A stretch of 64,000 bases of DNA from Papillibacter cinnamivorans DSM 12816 (GCF_900176335.1 NZ_FWXW01000010.1:1-64000); one strand, 5' to 3'. Numbered from the stretch's first letter, positions 1-8,667 are shown. Notes: generated from the letters alone by a model not told the origin. Made by a program: numbers and translations.

Positions 1-244
1 CATTTTCGGTTGCCGCGAAGCGGCGAGAAAATGGGACTAATATCTTATGTGGTTCGTGTGAATATCACACGAACCTCCCATGTGCCATATGCGTATAAAC
101 TGATTAAAATGGCCTCCCCGCATGGGAGGTTTTTGTCCGCCTTTTCGGTTGCCGTGTCTCGGTGCCGGTTCAAAGCGCGCCTCGTCATTCCGGACAGGAA
201 AAATGCGCTCCCCGCCCGGGGCGGGGAACGAATGTAAAATCCCT
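1..244. other. Intergenic edge segment with hairpins, no gene
   Basis: No coding sequence is supported here. Positions 52-78 form an inverted repeat (GGTTCGTGTGA and its complement). Positions 113-134 form a CCTCCC/GGGAGG stem followed by five T on the plus strand, which could end a plus-strand transcript entering from outside the window. The last part belongs to the ruv terminator. Confidence 0.4.
199..229 (-). terminator. Intrinsic terminator of the ruvCAB operon
   Basis: Read on the minus strand, a GC stem (CCCCGCC/GGCGGGG type) just after the ruvB stop is followed by GCATTTTT. It is placed as expected for the end of the ruv transcript. Confidence 0.6.
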
Positions 245-1303
245 TTACAGTTCCATCTGGCCCAGATACTCGATATGGAGGTGGTCATAAGCCTGCTTCG
301 TGACACACCGGCCCCGGGGAGTCCGCGTCAGAAACCCCGTCTGCAGCAGATACGGCTCGTAGACGTCTTCCAGAGTCACAGATTCCTCCCCTACCGTGGC
401 GGCCAGGGTCTCCAATCCCACCGGCCCGCCGCCGTAGTTCCGGATGATGGATAAGAGCATCCTGCGGTCCAAAGCGTCCAGTCCCAGATAATCCACCTCC
501 AGGGCGTTGAGCGCCTGGTCGGCCAGCTCCCGGGTGATGACGCCGCTGCCGCATACCTGGGCGAAATCCCGCACTCTCCGGAGCATACGGTTGGCGATCC
601 GGGGGGTTCCCCGGGAACGGGAGGCAATCTCACAGGCCCCCTCCGGCTCAATGGGAACATTCAGAATCCCGGCGCTCCGGGTCACAATCTTCCCCAACTC
701 CTCATGAGAGTAGAGCTCCAGGCGCAGCGTCACCCCGAACCGGTCCCGGAGCGGGGCGGAAAGCTGCCCGGAGCGGGTGGTGGCTCCGATGAGGGTGAAG
801 CGTGGCAGGTCCAGCCGGATGGAGTTGGCCGAGGGGCCCTTTCCGATGATGATGTCGATGGCGTAATCCTCCATGGCCGGGTATAAAATCTCCTCCACCG
901 AACGATTCAGCCGGTGGATTTCGTCCACGAAGAGGATGTCGTTTTCATTTAGATTCGTGAGGAGCGCGGCAAGATCCCCCGCTTTTTCGATGGCGGGCCC
1001 GGAGGTGATGCGGATATTGACCCCCATCTCGTTGGCGATGACTCCCGCCAGGGTGGTTTTCCCCAGGCCGGGCGGTCCGTGAAGCAGGACATGGTCCAGG
1101 GGCTCTCCTCTTCCCTTTGCCGCCTGTATGAAGACGGAGAGATTGCCTTTGCTCTTCTCCTGCCCCACGTACTCGGAAAGCGTCCGGGGCCGGAGGGAGC
1201 GCTCGTTCTCGTCCTCCTTGAGAAAAGAAGTGCTGATGATGGGTTCCATCTGCCCGTCTCCGTAATCGATGCTCATAAACGGCTTCCGTTTCTCCGGCGA
1301 CAT
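245..1303 (-). CDS. ruvB: RuvB, Holliday junction branch-migration ATPase
   Basis: RuvB is the hexameric AAA+ motor that, loaded by RuvA, drives branch migration of Holliday junctions in recombinational repair. The 352-residue product has the Walker A motif GPPGLGKTT near residue 75, the Walker B motif DEIHRLNR, the GATTR sensor region, and the C-terminal winged-helix part ending in the typical TPRGR segment. It is the last gene of a ruvC-ruvA-ruvB operon. An in-frame ATG nine codons downstream (1276) could be the real start, because neither start has a well-spaced ribosome site. Confidence 0.97.
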   Translation of the reverse strand: MSPEKRKPFMSIDYGDGQMEPIISTSFLKEDENERSLRPRTLSEYVGQEKSKGNLSVFIQAAKGRGEPLDHVLLHGPPGLGKTTLAGVIANEMGVNIRITSGPAIEKAGDLAALLTNLNENDILFVDEIHRLNRSVEEILYPAMEDYAIDIIIGKGPSANSIRLDLPRFTLIGATTRSGQLSAPLRDRFGVTLRLELYSHEELGKIVTRSAGILNVPIEPEGACEIASRSRGTPRIANRMLRRVRDFAQVCGSGVITRELADQALNALEVDYLGLDALDRRMLLSIIRNYGGGPVGLETLAATVGEESVTLEDVYEPYLLQTGFLTRTPRGRCVTKQAYDHLHIEYLGQMEL

Positions 1304-1382
1304 GGGATGTGCGCAGTCGGATCCTTTCTCGCCGGAAAAAGGACACGCTTATAAAAATCAGCGTATGACCCGGTTTTCCAGA

Positions 1383-1985
1383 TTATGCCTGCTGGATCGA
1401 AAGGCGCTTGAGCGCCTGCCGGACGATCTCCTCGGTGGTAAGACTCCCGATGTCCATCCGGACCATGACCTTCGCGATCTCCTCCCTGGAATATCCCAGG
1501 ACGGCCAGAGCCGCCGCCGCTTCCCCGGCTTTGTCTCCGGGTGCGCCGAAACTCTCCCCGGAAAAGGCCTCTCCGGAAAGCTGACCCTTTGCCAGCTTGT
1601 CCTTGAGTTCCAGAATTATCCGTTGTGCGATCTTTTTCCCGATCCCCGGAGCGACGGTAAGGGCCTTTTCGTTTCCCGTGACCACGGCGGTGGCCAGCGC
1701 CTCCGGGGAACCCGCCGACAGGATGGACAGGGCTGCCTTCGGCCCCACTCCCGATACGCCGATGAGCATCCTGAAGCTGTTTCGCTCGGAAACCGTTTTG
1801 AAACCGTAGAGGTCCAGCATCTCCTCCCGCACGTGCAGGTAGGTGTAAAGCCGTGCCTTCTCCCCCTGCTTCAGGGCGGCCAGGGTTGTCGCCGTGGTGT
1901 GAACGGCAAAGCCCACCCCGCCGCAGTCCAGAACGGCAAGGTATGGCTCCATATGGGCAATGGTGCCTTCCAGATAATAAAACAT
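1383..1985 (-). CDS. ruvA: RuvA, Holliday junction-binding subunit
   Basis: RuvA is the tetrameric four-way-junction DNA-binding protein that targets RuvB. The product is 200 residues. It begins MFYYLEGTIA, has an N-terminal OB-fold, two helix-hairpin-helix motifs (GVSGVGPKAAL and APGIGKKIAQRI) and a C-terminal domain III that contacts RuvB. The open frame continues upstream, but homology begins at this ATG, which follows an AGGGAG-type ribosome site. It lies 49 bases after ruvC and 79 bases before ruvB, so the three are cotranscribed. Confidence 0.96.
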   Translation of the reverse strand: MFYYLEGTIAHMEPYLAVLDCGGVGFAVHTTATTLAALKQGEKARLYTYLHVREEMLDLYGFKTVSERNSFRMLIGVSGVGPKAALSILSAGSPEALATAVVTGNEKALTVAPGIGKKIAQRIILELKDKLAKGQLSGEAFSGESFGAPGDKAGEAAAALAVLGYSREEIAKVMVRMDIGSLTTEEIVRQALKRLSIQQA

Positions 1986-2034
1986 GAATTCTCTCCCTTT
2001 ATTCCGTATCTCGGAAAAATTCCCGGTCCGCCCG

Positions 2035-2547
2035 TTACGTTCGGTCCGACGGCAGCCGTGTCTCCCGGCGCAGAAGCGATGTGGCGGAACGCGCGTGGCA
2101 CAGGGCCACTGCAAGGGCGTCCGCCGCGTCATCCGGCCGCGGGATCTGGGGAAGCTGCAGCAGCCGCCTCGTCATTTCCATTACCTGCTGCTTTTCCGCC
2201 CGGCCGTACCCTACCACCGCCTGCTTGACCTGGAGCGGTGTGTACTCGAAGACGGGAATGCCGCATTTTTCGCTTGTCATAAGCAGAACGCCCCGCCCGT
2301 GGGCCACCGCTATGCCCGTTTTCACGTTTGTATTGAAAAATAGCTCCTCAACGGCGATCTCGTCCGGCCGGAAGCCGGAGACAAGCTCCTCCAGGTCGGT
2401 AGCAATCTGCAGAAGCCGGGTGCTCAGCGGAAGACCCGCCGGGGTTGTAATGGTCCCGTATCGCAGCACGGTCTGCCGGTCTCGTTCCGAATTCACCACG
2501 CCGAAGCCCACGGTTGCAATGCCGGGGTCCAGCCCGAGAATGACCAT
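2035..2547 (-). CDS. ruvC: RuvC, Holliday junction resolvase
   Basis: RuvC is the Mg-dependent endonuclease that cuts Holliday junctions symmetrically. The 170-residue protein starts MVILGLDPGIATVGFG with the first catalytic Asp, has the conserved Glu in VEELFFNTN, and ends with the DDAADALAVALCHA segment that carries the last acidic pair. It is first in the ruv operon and follows a recognisable promoter at 2617-2646. Length is normal for the family. Confidence 0.96.
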   Translation of the reverse strand: MVILGLDPGIATVGFGVVNSERDRQTVLRYGTITTPAGLPLSTRLLQIATDLEELVSGFRPDEIAVEELFFNTNVKTGIAVAHGRGVLLMTSEKCGIPVFEYTPLQVKQAVVGYGRAEKQQVMEMTRRLLQLPQIPRPDDAADALAVALCHARSATSLLRRETRLPSDRT

Positions 2548-2616
2548 GCCGCTCCCCCCTTTGAGGCCGGGCTTCGCAAACCCTTTCTGGTGCTTTATCC
2601 TTGCCTTACAAAACGT

Positions 2617-2646
2617 ATTGTATCACGGTGCCTCCAATATAGGCAA
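2617..2646 (-). promoter_or_regulatory. Probable sigma-A promoter of ruvCAB
   Basis: On the minus strand TTGCCT and TACAAT are separated by 18 bases, about 70 bases ahead of the ruvC start. The rest of the 2548-2923 gap shows no supportable gene or RNA. Confidence 0.5.
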
Positions 2647-2923
2647 CAGCAAAAAACGTCCGCCGCCTCTCCGCCTTCTATTCTCTTCCCGGTCTGAACG
2701 AGGTCTTTCTCGCATCCCCCGAGTTCGGGGCTTCCGCGTATAAAAAGAGATCCTTTCTCCTGCGGCAGGTCATTCGCGGCAGCATTCTCCGTAACGAGAT
2801 GCGGTTTTGATAACAGCGCCCCGTTGTTTTTCACAAGCTCTGAAACACACCCCGGGAGGGTGTCCTGTATGCCCTTTCTGCCCAATGCATAATTATTCAT
2901 CCTCCGTTCGCAGGTGGCCTCGT

Positions 2924-2962
2924 AAAAAATGCAAAGCGCGGCGGATTGTTCCGCCGCGCTTT
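2924..2962 (-). terminator. Terminator downstream of xerD
   Basis: A perfect 13-base-pair stem (arms 2933-2945 and 2950-2962, loop of four) is followed on the minus strand by GCATTTTTT. It sits 20 bases after the xerD stop. Confidence 0.85.
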
Positions 2963-2982
2963 ACTACCCTCGGAGAATATTC

Positions 2983-3870
2983 TCACAGTGCCCGTGGATG
3001 GGCTTTGTTGTAAACACTCTTGAGCTTTTGCCGTACCAGGTGGGTGTATATCTGGGTAGAAGAGATGTCCGCATGCCCCAGCATCTCCTGGATGGACCGG
3101 AGATCCGCCCCGTTTTCCAGCAGATGGGCCGCGAAAGAGTGCCGCAGGGTGTGGGGCGTGATTTCCTTTTTGATCTGGGCCTTTTCCTGGTAATACTTGA
3201 TGATCTTCCAGAACCCCTGGCGGCTCATCCGCTCCCCGCTCATGTTGACGAAGAGGGCCGGCTCCATGGCCCGTCCCACCATCTGGGGCCGGATGTTTTC
3301 CAGATAATCCGAAAGGGCCCGCACCGCCGCCGGATACAGAGGGATCACCCGCTCCTTTTCCTTGCTGATGCACCGGACGAACCCCGCAGCGAGGTTTAAG
3401 TCGTCCACATTCAGGGAAATGAGCTCCGTCACCCGGATTCCGGTGGCGTATAGAAGCTCCAGCATCGCGTGGTCCCGGTATCCCTTAAGATCGGTGCATT
3501 GGGGCTGCTCCAGAAACAGCTCCACTTCCTTGCCGGTGAGGATTTGGGGAAGTTTCCTCTCCGCCTTGATGGGAACGACGCTCTTAGCGGGATTGGAAGC
3601 AGCGAAGCCCTCCGTCTGCATATATCCGTAAAAATTCTTCAGGGCGGCCAGGGCGCGCGTCACCGTAGATGCGGATTTTCCCTTTCCCAGCATCCACGTG
3701 AGGTAGCTTTCGATATTATTTTGCGTCGCTTCCTCCAGGGAACGGGACGCGCTGTCGCTCAGATAGCGCTGGAATTGGGACACATCCCTCAGGTAGGAAC
3801 TGAGGGTATTAACGGAAGAATGCTTGCGATTGGTCAAGTATGTTTCATACCCCTTGATGAAATCTTCCAT
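2983..3870 (-). CDS. xerD: Tyrosine recombinase XerD
   Basis: XerD-type site-specific recombinase, expected to act with XerC at dif to resolve chromosome dimers. The 295-residue protein has an N-terminal SAM-like DNA-binding domain (about residues 1-85) and a C-terminal catalytic domain. The R-H-R-H-Y residues are visible in ATGIRVTEL, TPHTLRHSFA, LGHADISS and the tyrosine of TQIYTHL. Its proximity to spoIIM recalls the Bacillus spoIIM-fur-xerD neighbourhood. Length and lack of mobile-element genes favour the housekeeping enzyme over a phage integrase. Confidence 0.92.
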   Translation of the reverse strand: MEDFIKGYETYLTNRKHSSVNTLSSYLRDVSQFQRYLSDSASRSLEEATQNNIESYLTWMLGKGKSASTVTRALAALKNFYGYMQTEGFAASNPAKSVVPIKAERKLPQILTGKEVELFLEQPQCTDLKGYRDHAMLELLYATGIRVTELISLNVDDLNLAAGFVRCISKEKERVIPLYPAAVRALSDYLENIRPQMVGRAMEPALFVNMSGERMSRQGFWKIIKYYQEKAQIKKEITPHTLRHSFAAHLLENGADLRSIQEMLGHADISSTQIYTHLVRQKLKSVYNKAHPRAL

Positions 3871-3982
3871 CGTCCGACAACCTTCCTCCTCTGTTTCGGG
3901 GAAACGGATTTATATACTGTCTGCTGAACAGCCCACAAGCACCGCCGCAAAACGGCTTTCGGCGCCTTTTCCGGTTGTTCAT

Positions 3983-4127
3983 GCGCAGGATGGTCGCGGC
4001 GTCCGCCGCTGAATCCTGCGCGTTTGATTGGAAACCATGGTTTTAGATCAAACCAGACAATTAATCAGCGTATCTGAAAACGGCAAAACAGTCCGTTTTG
4101 CCGCTCAAAGCGCACTTTTTGCGCTTT
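3983..4127. other. Cluster of three hairpins between spoIIM and xerD
   Basis: Three inverted repeats follow one another: 3983-4021 (GCGCAGGAT arms), 4081-4103 (CGGCAAAAC arms) and 4107-4127 (AAAGCGC arms). The last two lie just downstream of the spoIIM stop and may terminate it. No gene is supported between 3871 and 4166. Confidence 0.5.
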
Positions 4128-4166
4128 GGCGATTGCGGTTCTCAAATCAAATTTGATCTGCGGGCG

Positions 4167-4808
4167 TCAAATGGACATGCCGCCCGCCATAAGAGACAGT
4201 ACCCACGGCGTGATAAAAATCTCCGCCAGTGCGCCGCCCAGCAGGATGCCCGCGCAGATTGCGCAGCGCAGAAAATATCCGTTGCCGTATAGCTCCCCTC
4301 TCCCCCGCCGCTTCCGGCCCGCTGTCACGGAAGCGATTCTTGCTGAAGAGGAGAAAGCCTGAGCCGCAATGAGAAAAAAGCACGGCAGTGTCACGAGGCA
4401 TTGTACGCCGAAAGCCACCGCCGCGAGGGCGATCCCTTCCGAGCCGAACACTTTCGCAAAACAGGACACGGCAAACGAGAGAAAAAAACCGCGCACCGCC
4501 GCCAACACCGGAATACCCACGACGCCCAGAGAGGTGAAACCAAAAAAGAACGCTATCAGCGGATACCTGTAGAAATTCAGAAATACCGTAAAGACATCCG
4601 GCACGGAAAGGGTGTCCTGCCGGCTGAGGGCAAGATAACCCGCTATGTATCGTTTGAGTTCCTCGTCCCCTGCGTCTCCGATATAAAACGGGATCATGTG
4701 TCCGGCAACGGCCCCTGCCGCGAATAAAACGGACAGAATCAGCAGCCCCGTGGCCATACCGTCCACGGGTACCGTCCAGATTCTCCGGAACGTCCTGCTC
4801 AGTCTCAT
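4167..4808 (-). CDS. spoIIM: Stage II sporulation protein M (SpoIIM)
   Basis: SpoIIM is the integral membrane scaffold of the SpoIIDMP complex that remodels septal peptidoglycan during engulfment in the mother cell. The 213-residue protein has about five hydrophobic segments and the family pattern with FGFTSLGVVGIPVLA in the middle and a second membrane block near FGVQCLVTLP. The ATG at 4808 was chosen because GAGGTGAG lies upstream. The frame is open from a TTG at 4850, which gives 14 extra residues. No spoIIP is present here; a SpoIID-domain protein lies at 11.2 kb. Confidence 0.85.
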   Translation of the reverse strand: MRLSRTFRRIWTVPVDGMATGLLILSVLFAAGAVAGHMIPFYIGDAGDEELKRYIAGYLALSRQDTLSVPDVFTVFLNFYRYPLIAFFFGFTSLGVVGIPVLAAVRGFFLSFAVSCFAKVFGSEGIALAAVAFGVQCLVTLPCFFLIAAQAFSSSARIASVTAGRKRRGRGELYGNGYFLRCAICAGILLGGALAEIFITPWVLSLMAGGMSI

Positions 4809-4942
4809 TCCCCGGCTCACCTCAATTAAAGGTATGAGCCCATGGGACAAATTAGAATCGGTATATTGGCCTGGCCGAAAGGTGCTCTTCGCGTTTCCCG
4901 TCAGGGCATTTCTGTTTTCCGTCCCGTTAAAAGACTTCGCGC

Positions 4943-5743
4943 TTATCTTCCGATTTCATAAGCTCTTCCGGTGCAGCGCTTGGCCGCTTCCCGAATCATT
5001 TCTTCAAATCGAAACTCGTCAAATGCCGTAAGCGCCGCCAGAGTGGTTCCGCCGGGGCTCGTAACCTGGGCCGTCAGCTCCGCCGGCGTCTTACCGGACG
5101 AAAGCAGCATGTTTGCCGCTCCCTCCATGGTCTTTGCAGCCAGCTGCAGCGCCTTCTCTTCGTCAATCCCCTGTTCCTTCGCCGCTTCCACCATGGCTCC
5201 CGCCATTCGGAAGAAGAATGCCGGGCTTGTGCCGTTTAAGAAGATGATCTCGTTCATCTGCTCGTCTTCGATCTGCGTAACAAATCCCGCGGCGGAGAAT
5301 ATTGACACCGCCTTTTCGTATATATATTCCGGGATCGTACCTCTACCCGTCAGAGCGGACGCTCCCATTCCGATCAGCAGAGGAGTGTTCGGCATTACCC
5401 GTATCACTTTGTCAGTAGAAAGTTTTGAAATAATATATTTTTTTGAAATACCCGCCGCGATGGAAACGATGCATTTATCTTTCGTTTTGCCCGCCAGTTC
5501 ATCCAGCACGGCGTCTATTACCTGCGGTTTTACGGCGATAACGATGATATCCGATTGTTTCAGAACTTCCTGATTGTTTTCCGTTGTCCGGCAGCCCATT
5601 TCCCGGATTTTTTCCAGTTTCGTTGTATCCTTGTCCGAAACCGTAATTTTGTCCTTCGGAAATACATTCTTTTTGATCACGCCGCTGAGGATGGCCGTCG
5701 CCATATTTCCTCCGCCGATCACGCCCAAGCGAAGTTCTTCCAA
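4943..5743 (-). CDS. proC: Pyrroline-5-carboxylate reductase
   Basis: ProC catalyses the last step of proline synthesis, NAD(P)H-dependent reduction of pyrroline-5-carboxylate. The 266-residue protein starts with the Rossmann motif GVIGGGNMATAIL, has the VIAVKPQVID segment, RVMPNTPLLIGMGASAL, and the C-terminal dimerisation helix with TSPGGTTLAAL. The start is TTG, preceded by GGGAGA eight bases upstream. Two sigma-A-like promoters lie in the gap upstream. It appears to be monocistronic. Confidence 0.96.
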   Translation of the reverse strand: MEELRLGVIGGGNMATAILSGVIKKNVFPKDKITVSDKDTTKLEKIREMGCRTTENNQEVLKQSDIIVIAVKPQVIDAVLDELAGKTKDKCIVSIAAGISKKYIISKLSTDKVIRVMPNTPLLIGMGASALTGRGTIPEYIYEKAVSIFSAAGFVTQIEDEQMNEIIFLNGTSPAFFFRMAGAMVEAAKEQGIDEEKALQLAAKTMEGAANMLLSSGKTPAELTAQVTSPGGTTLAALTAFDEFRFEEMIREAAKRCTGRAYEIGR

Positions 5744-5779
5744 TCATTTCATCTCCCGATAAAGTACCTGAGTATTATT

Positions 5780-5808
5780 ACTATAATCTACCTTTTCGCT
5801 TTAATCAA
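5780..5808 (-). promoter_or_regulatory. proC-proximal promoter
   Basis: TTGATT and TATAGT on the minus strand are separated by exactly 17 bases, about 40 bases ahead of the proC start. Confidence 0.55.
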
Positions 5809-5847
5809 GGAAAAGCAACGATTTTTTGCATTTTTGTTTATTATGCC

Positions 5848-5876
5848 TATATATTATGTAAATATCATTATGTCAA
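5848..5876 (-). promoter_or_regulatory. proC-distal consensus promoter
   Basis: TTGACA and TATATA on the minus strand are separated by 17 bases in a locally AT-rich stretch. With the proximal promoter this makes two tandem starts for proC. Confidence 0.55.
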
Positions 5877-5885
5877 CCCGAGCAA

Positions 5886-5912
5886 CAAAAGAAGGCCGCG
5901 GTTTCCCGCGGC
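5886..5912 (-). terminator. Terminator after the SCIFF maturase gene
   Basis: A GCCGCGG-TTTC-CCGCGGC hairpin (5895-5912) is followed on the minus strand by CTTCTTTT. A second imperfect hairpin with GGCTGCT arms lies at about 5942-5982. No gene is seen between 5877 and 6029. Confidence 0.7.
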
Positions 5913-6029
5913 TGCTAAATTCCCATATGTTGTGTGCAAAACGGCTGCTCAGGGACTATATGTTGAATCCCCAAGCAGCCGCAATTGATTCGTCAAGATT
6001 ACCATTTGTATAATTTCAAAGTTGGCTTC

Positions 6030-7385
6030 TCAGTCTTCCCTTTCGCTCTCGGCGGCCCTTAGTGCTATTGCACACTCCAGCCGTTTCCGTTCCATTTCAC
6101 AGGCGGCGGAATTCGGCTTTCTTATGTCTCCGGTGACAAGCAGATTCCCAGCGCTGCAGCCTCCGCTGCAGTAAAATTTCGCCCAGCAGTCCCGGCAGTC
6201 TTCTCTTGTATAAATATTCAGTCCGGCGAATACGTCGGAAATCCCCATGTCGAAGGACCCATCGTGAACGCTTCCCAGTCTGTACTCCGGTTTTCCCACA
6301 AACTGATGGCAGGGATAAATATCCCCCTCCGGCGTCACTGCCACATATTCGCATCCAGCGCCGCACCCTCTCAGGCGTTTGATGACGCAGGGTCCCTGGC
6401 TGAGATCCACGTTGAAGTGGAAAAACCGGAAATCCTCCCGATCCTTCATCTCCTCCGCCAGACGCTCGTACTCCTCGAACACCCTGGGCAGCTCCGCCGA
6501 GCCTACGGCGAAAGGATCGCCTTTGGGACCGGTGGCCGGCTCCACCGAAATCGACTCAAACCCCAGCTCCGCCATGTGCAGCACGTCCTGGGTAAAATCC
6601 AGATTCCGCGCGGTGAAGGTTCCCCTGGCGTAATAGTCCTTGTCGCCCCGGGACTTAACCAGCTTTTGAAACCGGGGGACAATAACGTCGTAGCTTCCCT
6701 TTCCCCCCGGAGTAATCCGCATCGCGTCATGGATCTCTCGCCGCCCGTCCAGGGACAGAACCACGTTGTCCATCTCACGGTTGATGTACTCGATGGTCTC
6801 GTCGCTGAGCAGCATCCCGTTGGTGGTTATGGTGAACCGGAAGTTTTTGCCCGCCTCTTTTTCGATGCTCCTGGCATATTCCACCGTCTTCCGAACGGTG
6901 TCCATGGCCATGAGCGGCTCTCCCCCGAAGAAATCCACCTCGATGTTCCGCCGGGCTCCGGATTTCCGGACGACGAAATCGATGGCCTTTTTCGCCGTTT
7001 CAAAATCCATGATTTTCCGTCCCGTGCCGAAATCCCCCGTGGCGGCAAAGCAGTATCGGCAGCGAAGATTGCAGTCGTGGGACACATGCAGGCACAGAGC
7101 CTTCACCGGCGCTCCCCGGGGCACGGACCGGTTCGGGTCCACATAGTCGTCGCTGGAAAAAAGCTCTCCCTTCCCCTGAAGCTCCAGAAGCTCCCGCCAG
7201 GCTTCCTCCAGCTCCTCCCGGGTATAATCCGGAAGCGCTCTCCGGAGACTCTCCGGAAGTGCCTCTCCCAGCGGTCCCTCGGCAAGGCCCAGAATGCGGA
7301 ACGACGCGTCGTCTAAAAGATGGACCGCCCCGCTGTTGACGTCCACCGCGATTTGATATCCCAGTGCGGAAAATGTATGTACCAT
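6030..7385 (-). CDS. scfB: SCIFF peptide maturase, radical SAM/SPASM enzyme
   Basis: This radical SAM enzyme installs sulfur-to-carbon thioether links in the six-cysteine SCIFF precursor encoded just upstream. The 451-residue protein has an N-terminal peptide-recognition (RRE-like) region, the CNLRCRYC cluster motif (Cx3Cx2C) near residue 105, the GGEPL motif, and a C-terminal SPASM domain. That domain includes GCGAGCEYVAVTPEG, PCHQFVG and CRDCWAKFYCSGGC, which bind auxiliary iron-sulfur clusters. The ATG follows GGAGGAG. An open frame extends 45 codons upstream but homology does not. A weak hairpin separates it from the peptide gene. Confidence 0.95.
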   Translation of the reverse strand: MVHTFSALGYQIAVDVNSGAVHLLDDASFRILGLAEGPLGEALPESLRRALPDYTREELEEAWRELLELQGKGELFSSDDYVDPNRSVPRGAPVKALCLHVSHDCNLRCRYCFAATGDFGTGRKIMDFETAKKAIDFVVRKSGARRNIEVDFFGGEPLMAMDTVRKTVEYARSIEKEAGKNFRFTITTNGMLLSDETIEYINREMDNVVLSLDGRREIHDAMRITPGGKGSYDVIVPRFQKLVKSRGDKDYYARGTFTARNLDFTQDVLHMAELGFESISVEPATGPKGDPFAVGSAELPRVFEEYERLAEEMKDREDFRFFHFNVDLSQGPCVIKRLRGCGAGCEYVAVTPEGDIYPCHQFVGKPEYRLGSVHDGSFDMGISDVFAGLNIYTREDCRDCWAKFYCSGGCSAGNLLVTGDIRKPNSAACEMERKRLECAIALRAAESERED

Positions 7386-7502
7386 TTTTGCTCTCCTCCG
7401 CTTTCCGCGGATGCCGCCCGTTTCGGCCGCCGGCGCGCCGGATTCCAGTAAAATGCGCTGCGGCGGTGAAGTATCCCCGCCGCCCTTCGGCGTAAAACGC
7501 CG

Positions 7503-7527
7503 CAAAGGGTGGGTTAACACCCACCCT
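7503..7527 (-). terminator. Attenuating hairpin between SCIFF peptide and maturase
   Basis: Nine-base arms AGGGTGGGT and ACCCACCCT with a TAAC loop are followed on the minus strand only by TTT. The short U-tract suggests partial termination, giving more peptide mRNA than enzyme mRNA. Confidence 0.5.
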
Positions 7528-7552
7528 CTTTATAGGCTGCTTCTATCGGATT

Positions 7553-7699
7553 TTACTTATTTTTATTCTCGCACTTCTGATTGGCCACGGTGCAGGAGGT
7601 CTTGCACGCCGACTGGCAGGAGGTCTGGCATTCGCCGCAGCCGCCCTTTGCGGCGCTTTTTTTCAGCGTGGGACCGTTGAGCGTTTTAATGTGTTTCAT
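7553..7699 (-). CDS. scfA: SCIFF ranthipeptide precursor
   Basis: A 48-residue ribosomal peptide of the SCIFF family (six cysteines in forty-five residues). It begins MKHIKTLNGPTLKKSAAKGG, the conserved leader, followed by a core with six Cys spaced CGEC, C, C, C and a final C near the end. It is the substrate of the radical SAM enzyme encoded next. The ATG is set by GGAGG seven bases upstream; the upstream part of the open frame is leader RNA. The family is nearly universal in Clostridia and its biological role is unsettled. Confidence 0.96.
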   Translation of the reverse strand: MKHIKTLNGPTLKKSAAKGGCGECQTSCQSACKTSCTVANQKCENKNK

Positions 7700-7794
7700 G
7701 ATGTATCCTCCTTGGCTTTCCGCCGTATATTCTTTCGTAACCTCCGGGCGTTTCCTGTTGCTGCGTGCCGCCGGATCCGCGCCGGTTTGCAGGT

Positions 7795-7823
7795 ATTGTA
7801 TCACAGACGCCGTCTTATTTCAA
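7795..7823 (-). promoter_or_regulatory. Promoter of the SCIFF peptide gene
   Basis: TTGAAA and TACAAT on the minus strand have a 17-base spacer. The promoter overlaps the 3' end of the upstream membrane-protein gene, so the peptide can be transcribed independently of the queA-tgt-yajC run. Confidence 0.6.
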
Positions 7824-8237
7824 CGATTTTCGCCTTTTTTTCCGGGAACGGGACCCCAGGATGCCCGCCGCCGCGCCCCCCGCCAGGCTTGCAATCAGAA
7901 GGCCCAGCCCGCCGTCGGACGGATTAAAACCCGAATAGAGAAAGGCGCCCAAAATCAGCATCAGAAGAAACATCGCCGCTCCGGCCGCCATCCCCATAAA
8001 CAGACGTTTTCCCTTTGCCCGGCGAACACTTACGGTCCCTCCCGCCAGGGCGCCCACAAAGCAGCCCGCGACGGCCATCCGGTACATCAGGTCCTCGTCG
8101 AGCAGTCCCCGGGCGATCAGCAGCGAAAACACGGCAAGTAAGGCAACGCAGACAAGAAAGCCCACGACGCCCCCCAGAAGGATACCCAGCATGCTGTGAA
8201 CAATTTTGGTTCCCTGTTCTTCCTCGCTTTTACGCAT
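7815..8237 (-). CDS. TIGR04086-type small membrane protein
   Basis: A 140-residue protein with four hydrophobic segments (about residues 15-42, 52-66, 80-100 and 108-128), Gly/Ala-rich helices, and a basic tail GSRSRKKRRKSLK. It matches the TIGR04086 membrane family, which often lies beside yajC and the SCIFF genes in Clostridia, as here. No enzymatic motif is visible. It lies between yajC and the peptide gene on the same strand. Confidence 0.7.
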   Translation of the reverse strand: MRKSEEEQGTKIVHSMLGILLGGVVGFLVCVALLAVFSLLIARGLLDEDLMYRMAVAGCFVGALAGGTVSVRRAKGKRLFMGMAAGAAMFLLMLILGAFLYSGFNPSDGGLGLLIASLAGGAAAGILGSRSRKKRRKSLK

Positions 8238-8253
8238 GATAATCCTCCCCCGT

Positions 8254-8269
8254 CATCCGATATCGGATG
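8254..8269. promoter_or_regulatory. Perfect 16-bp palindrome ahead of the TIGR04086 gene
   Basis: CATCCGATATCGGATG is a perfect dyad 16 bases before the start codon and partly next to the GGGGGAGG ribosome site. It could be an operator or an RNA hairpin affecting translation; the sequence alone does not decide. Confidence 0.4.
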
Positions 8270-8318
8270 GGCTTATGCTTGTATTGAAGCATATTCGGGG
8301 GGAGGATAAACCATGCCA

Positions 8319-8636
8319 TTATTTATCTGCTTTTTTGTCCTTTTTTTCTTTTTTGCCTTTCTGAGCTTCCTCCGTCGTCTGGAATCCCTTGGTGGAGACC
8401 GCCCATCTCGCAAGCTGAATCCGGACCCGGTCCGCGCCCGTTTCAATGGTGATCATGTTGTCCTTGATCTGGCAGACGACGCCCGCGATGCCGCCGATGG
8501 TGGTTACCTCATCGCCCACGGTAAGTTCGCGGCGCATGGTTTCCACATCTTTTCTCCGCTTGTTTTCCGGGCGGACCGCTATGAAATAAAAACCGACCAC
8601 AAATACCGCGAGAACCAAAAAATACTGTAAATTCAA
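8319..8636 (-). CDS. yajC: YajC, Sec translocase accessory subunit
   Basis: YajC is a single-span membrane protein associated with SecDF-YidC. The 105-residue product has one N-terminal transmembrane helix (about residues 5-20), the family signature FYFIAVRPENKRRKD, and a soluble domain with VGDEVTTIGGIAGVV. The C-terminus is strongly basic (KGKKEKKDKKADK). It follows tgt, the classic neighbour, and has its own promoter at 8668-8697. Confidence 0.95.
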   Translation of the reverse strand: MNLQYFLVLAVFVVGFYFIAVRPENKRRKDVETMRRELTVGDEVTTIGGIAGVVCQIKDNMITIETGADRVRIQLARWAVSTKGFQTTEEAQKGKKEKKDKKADK

Positions 8637-8667
8637 GTAGTGTCACCTCCGTTAACTCGTAAAAATT

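Noticed and set aside
6264-7316. 350-codon plus-strand ORF opposite the SCIFF maturase
   Set aside because: Antisense shadow; the minus-strand frame has clear radical SAM and SPASM motifs.
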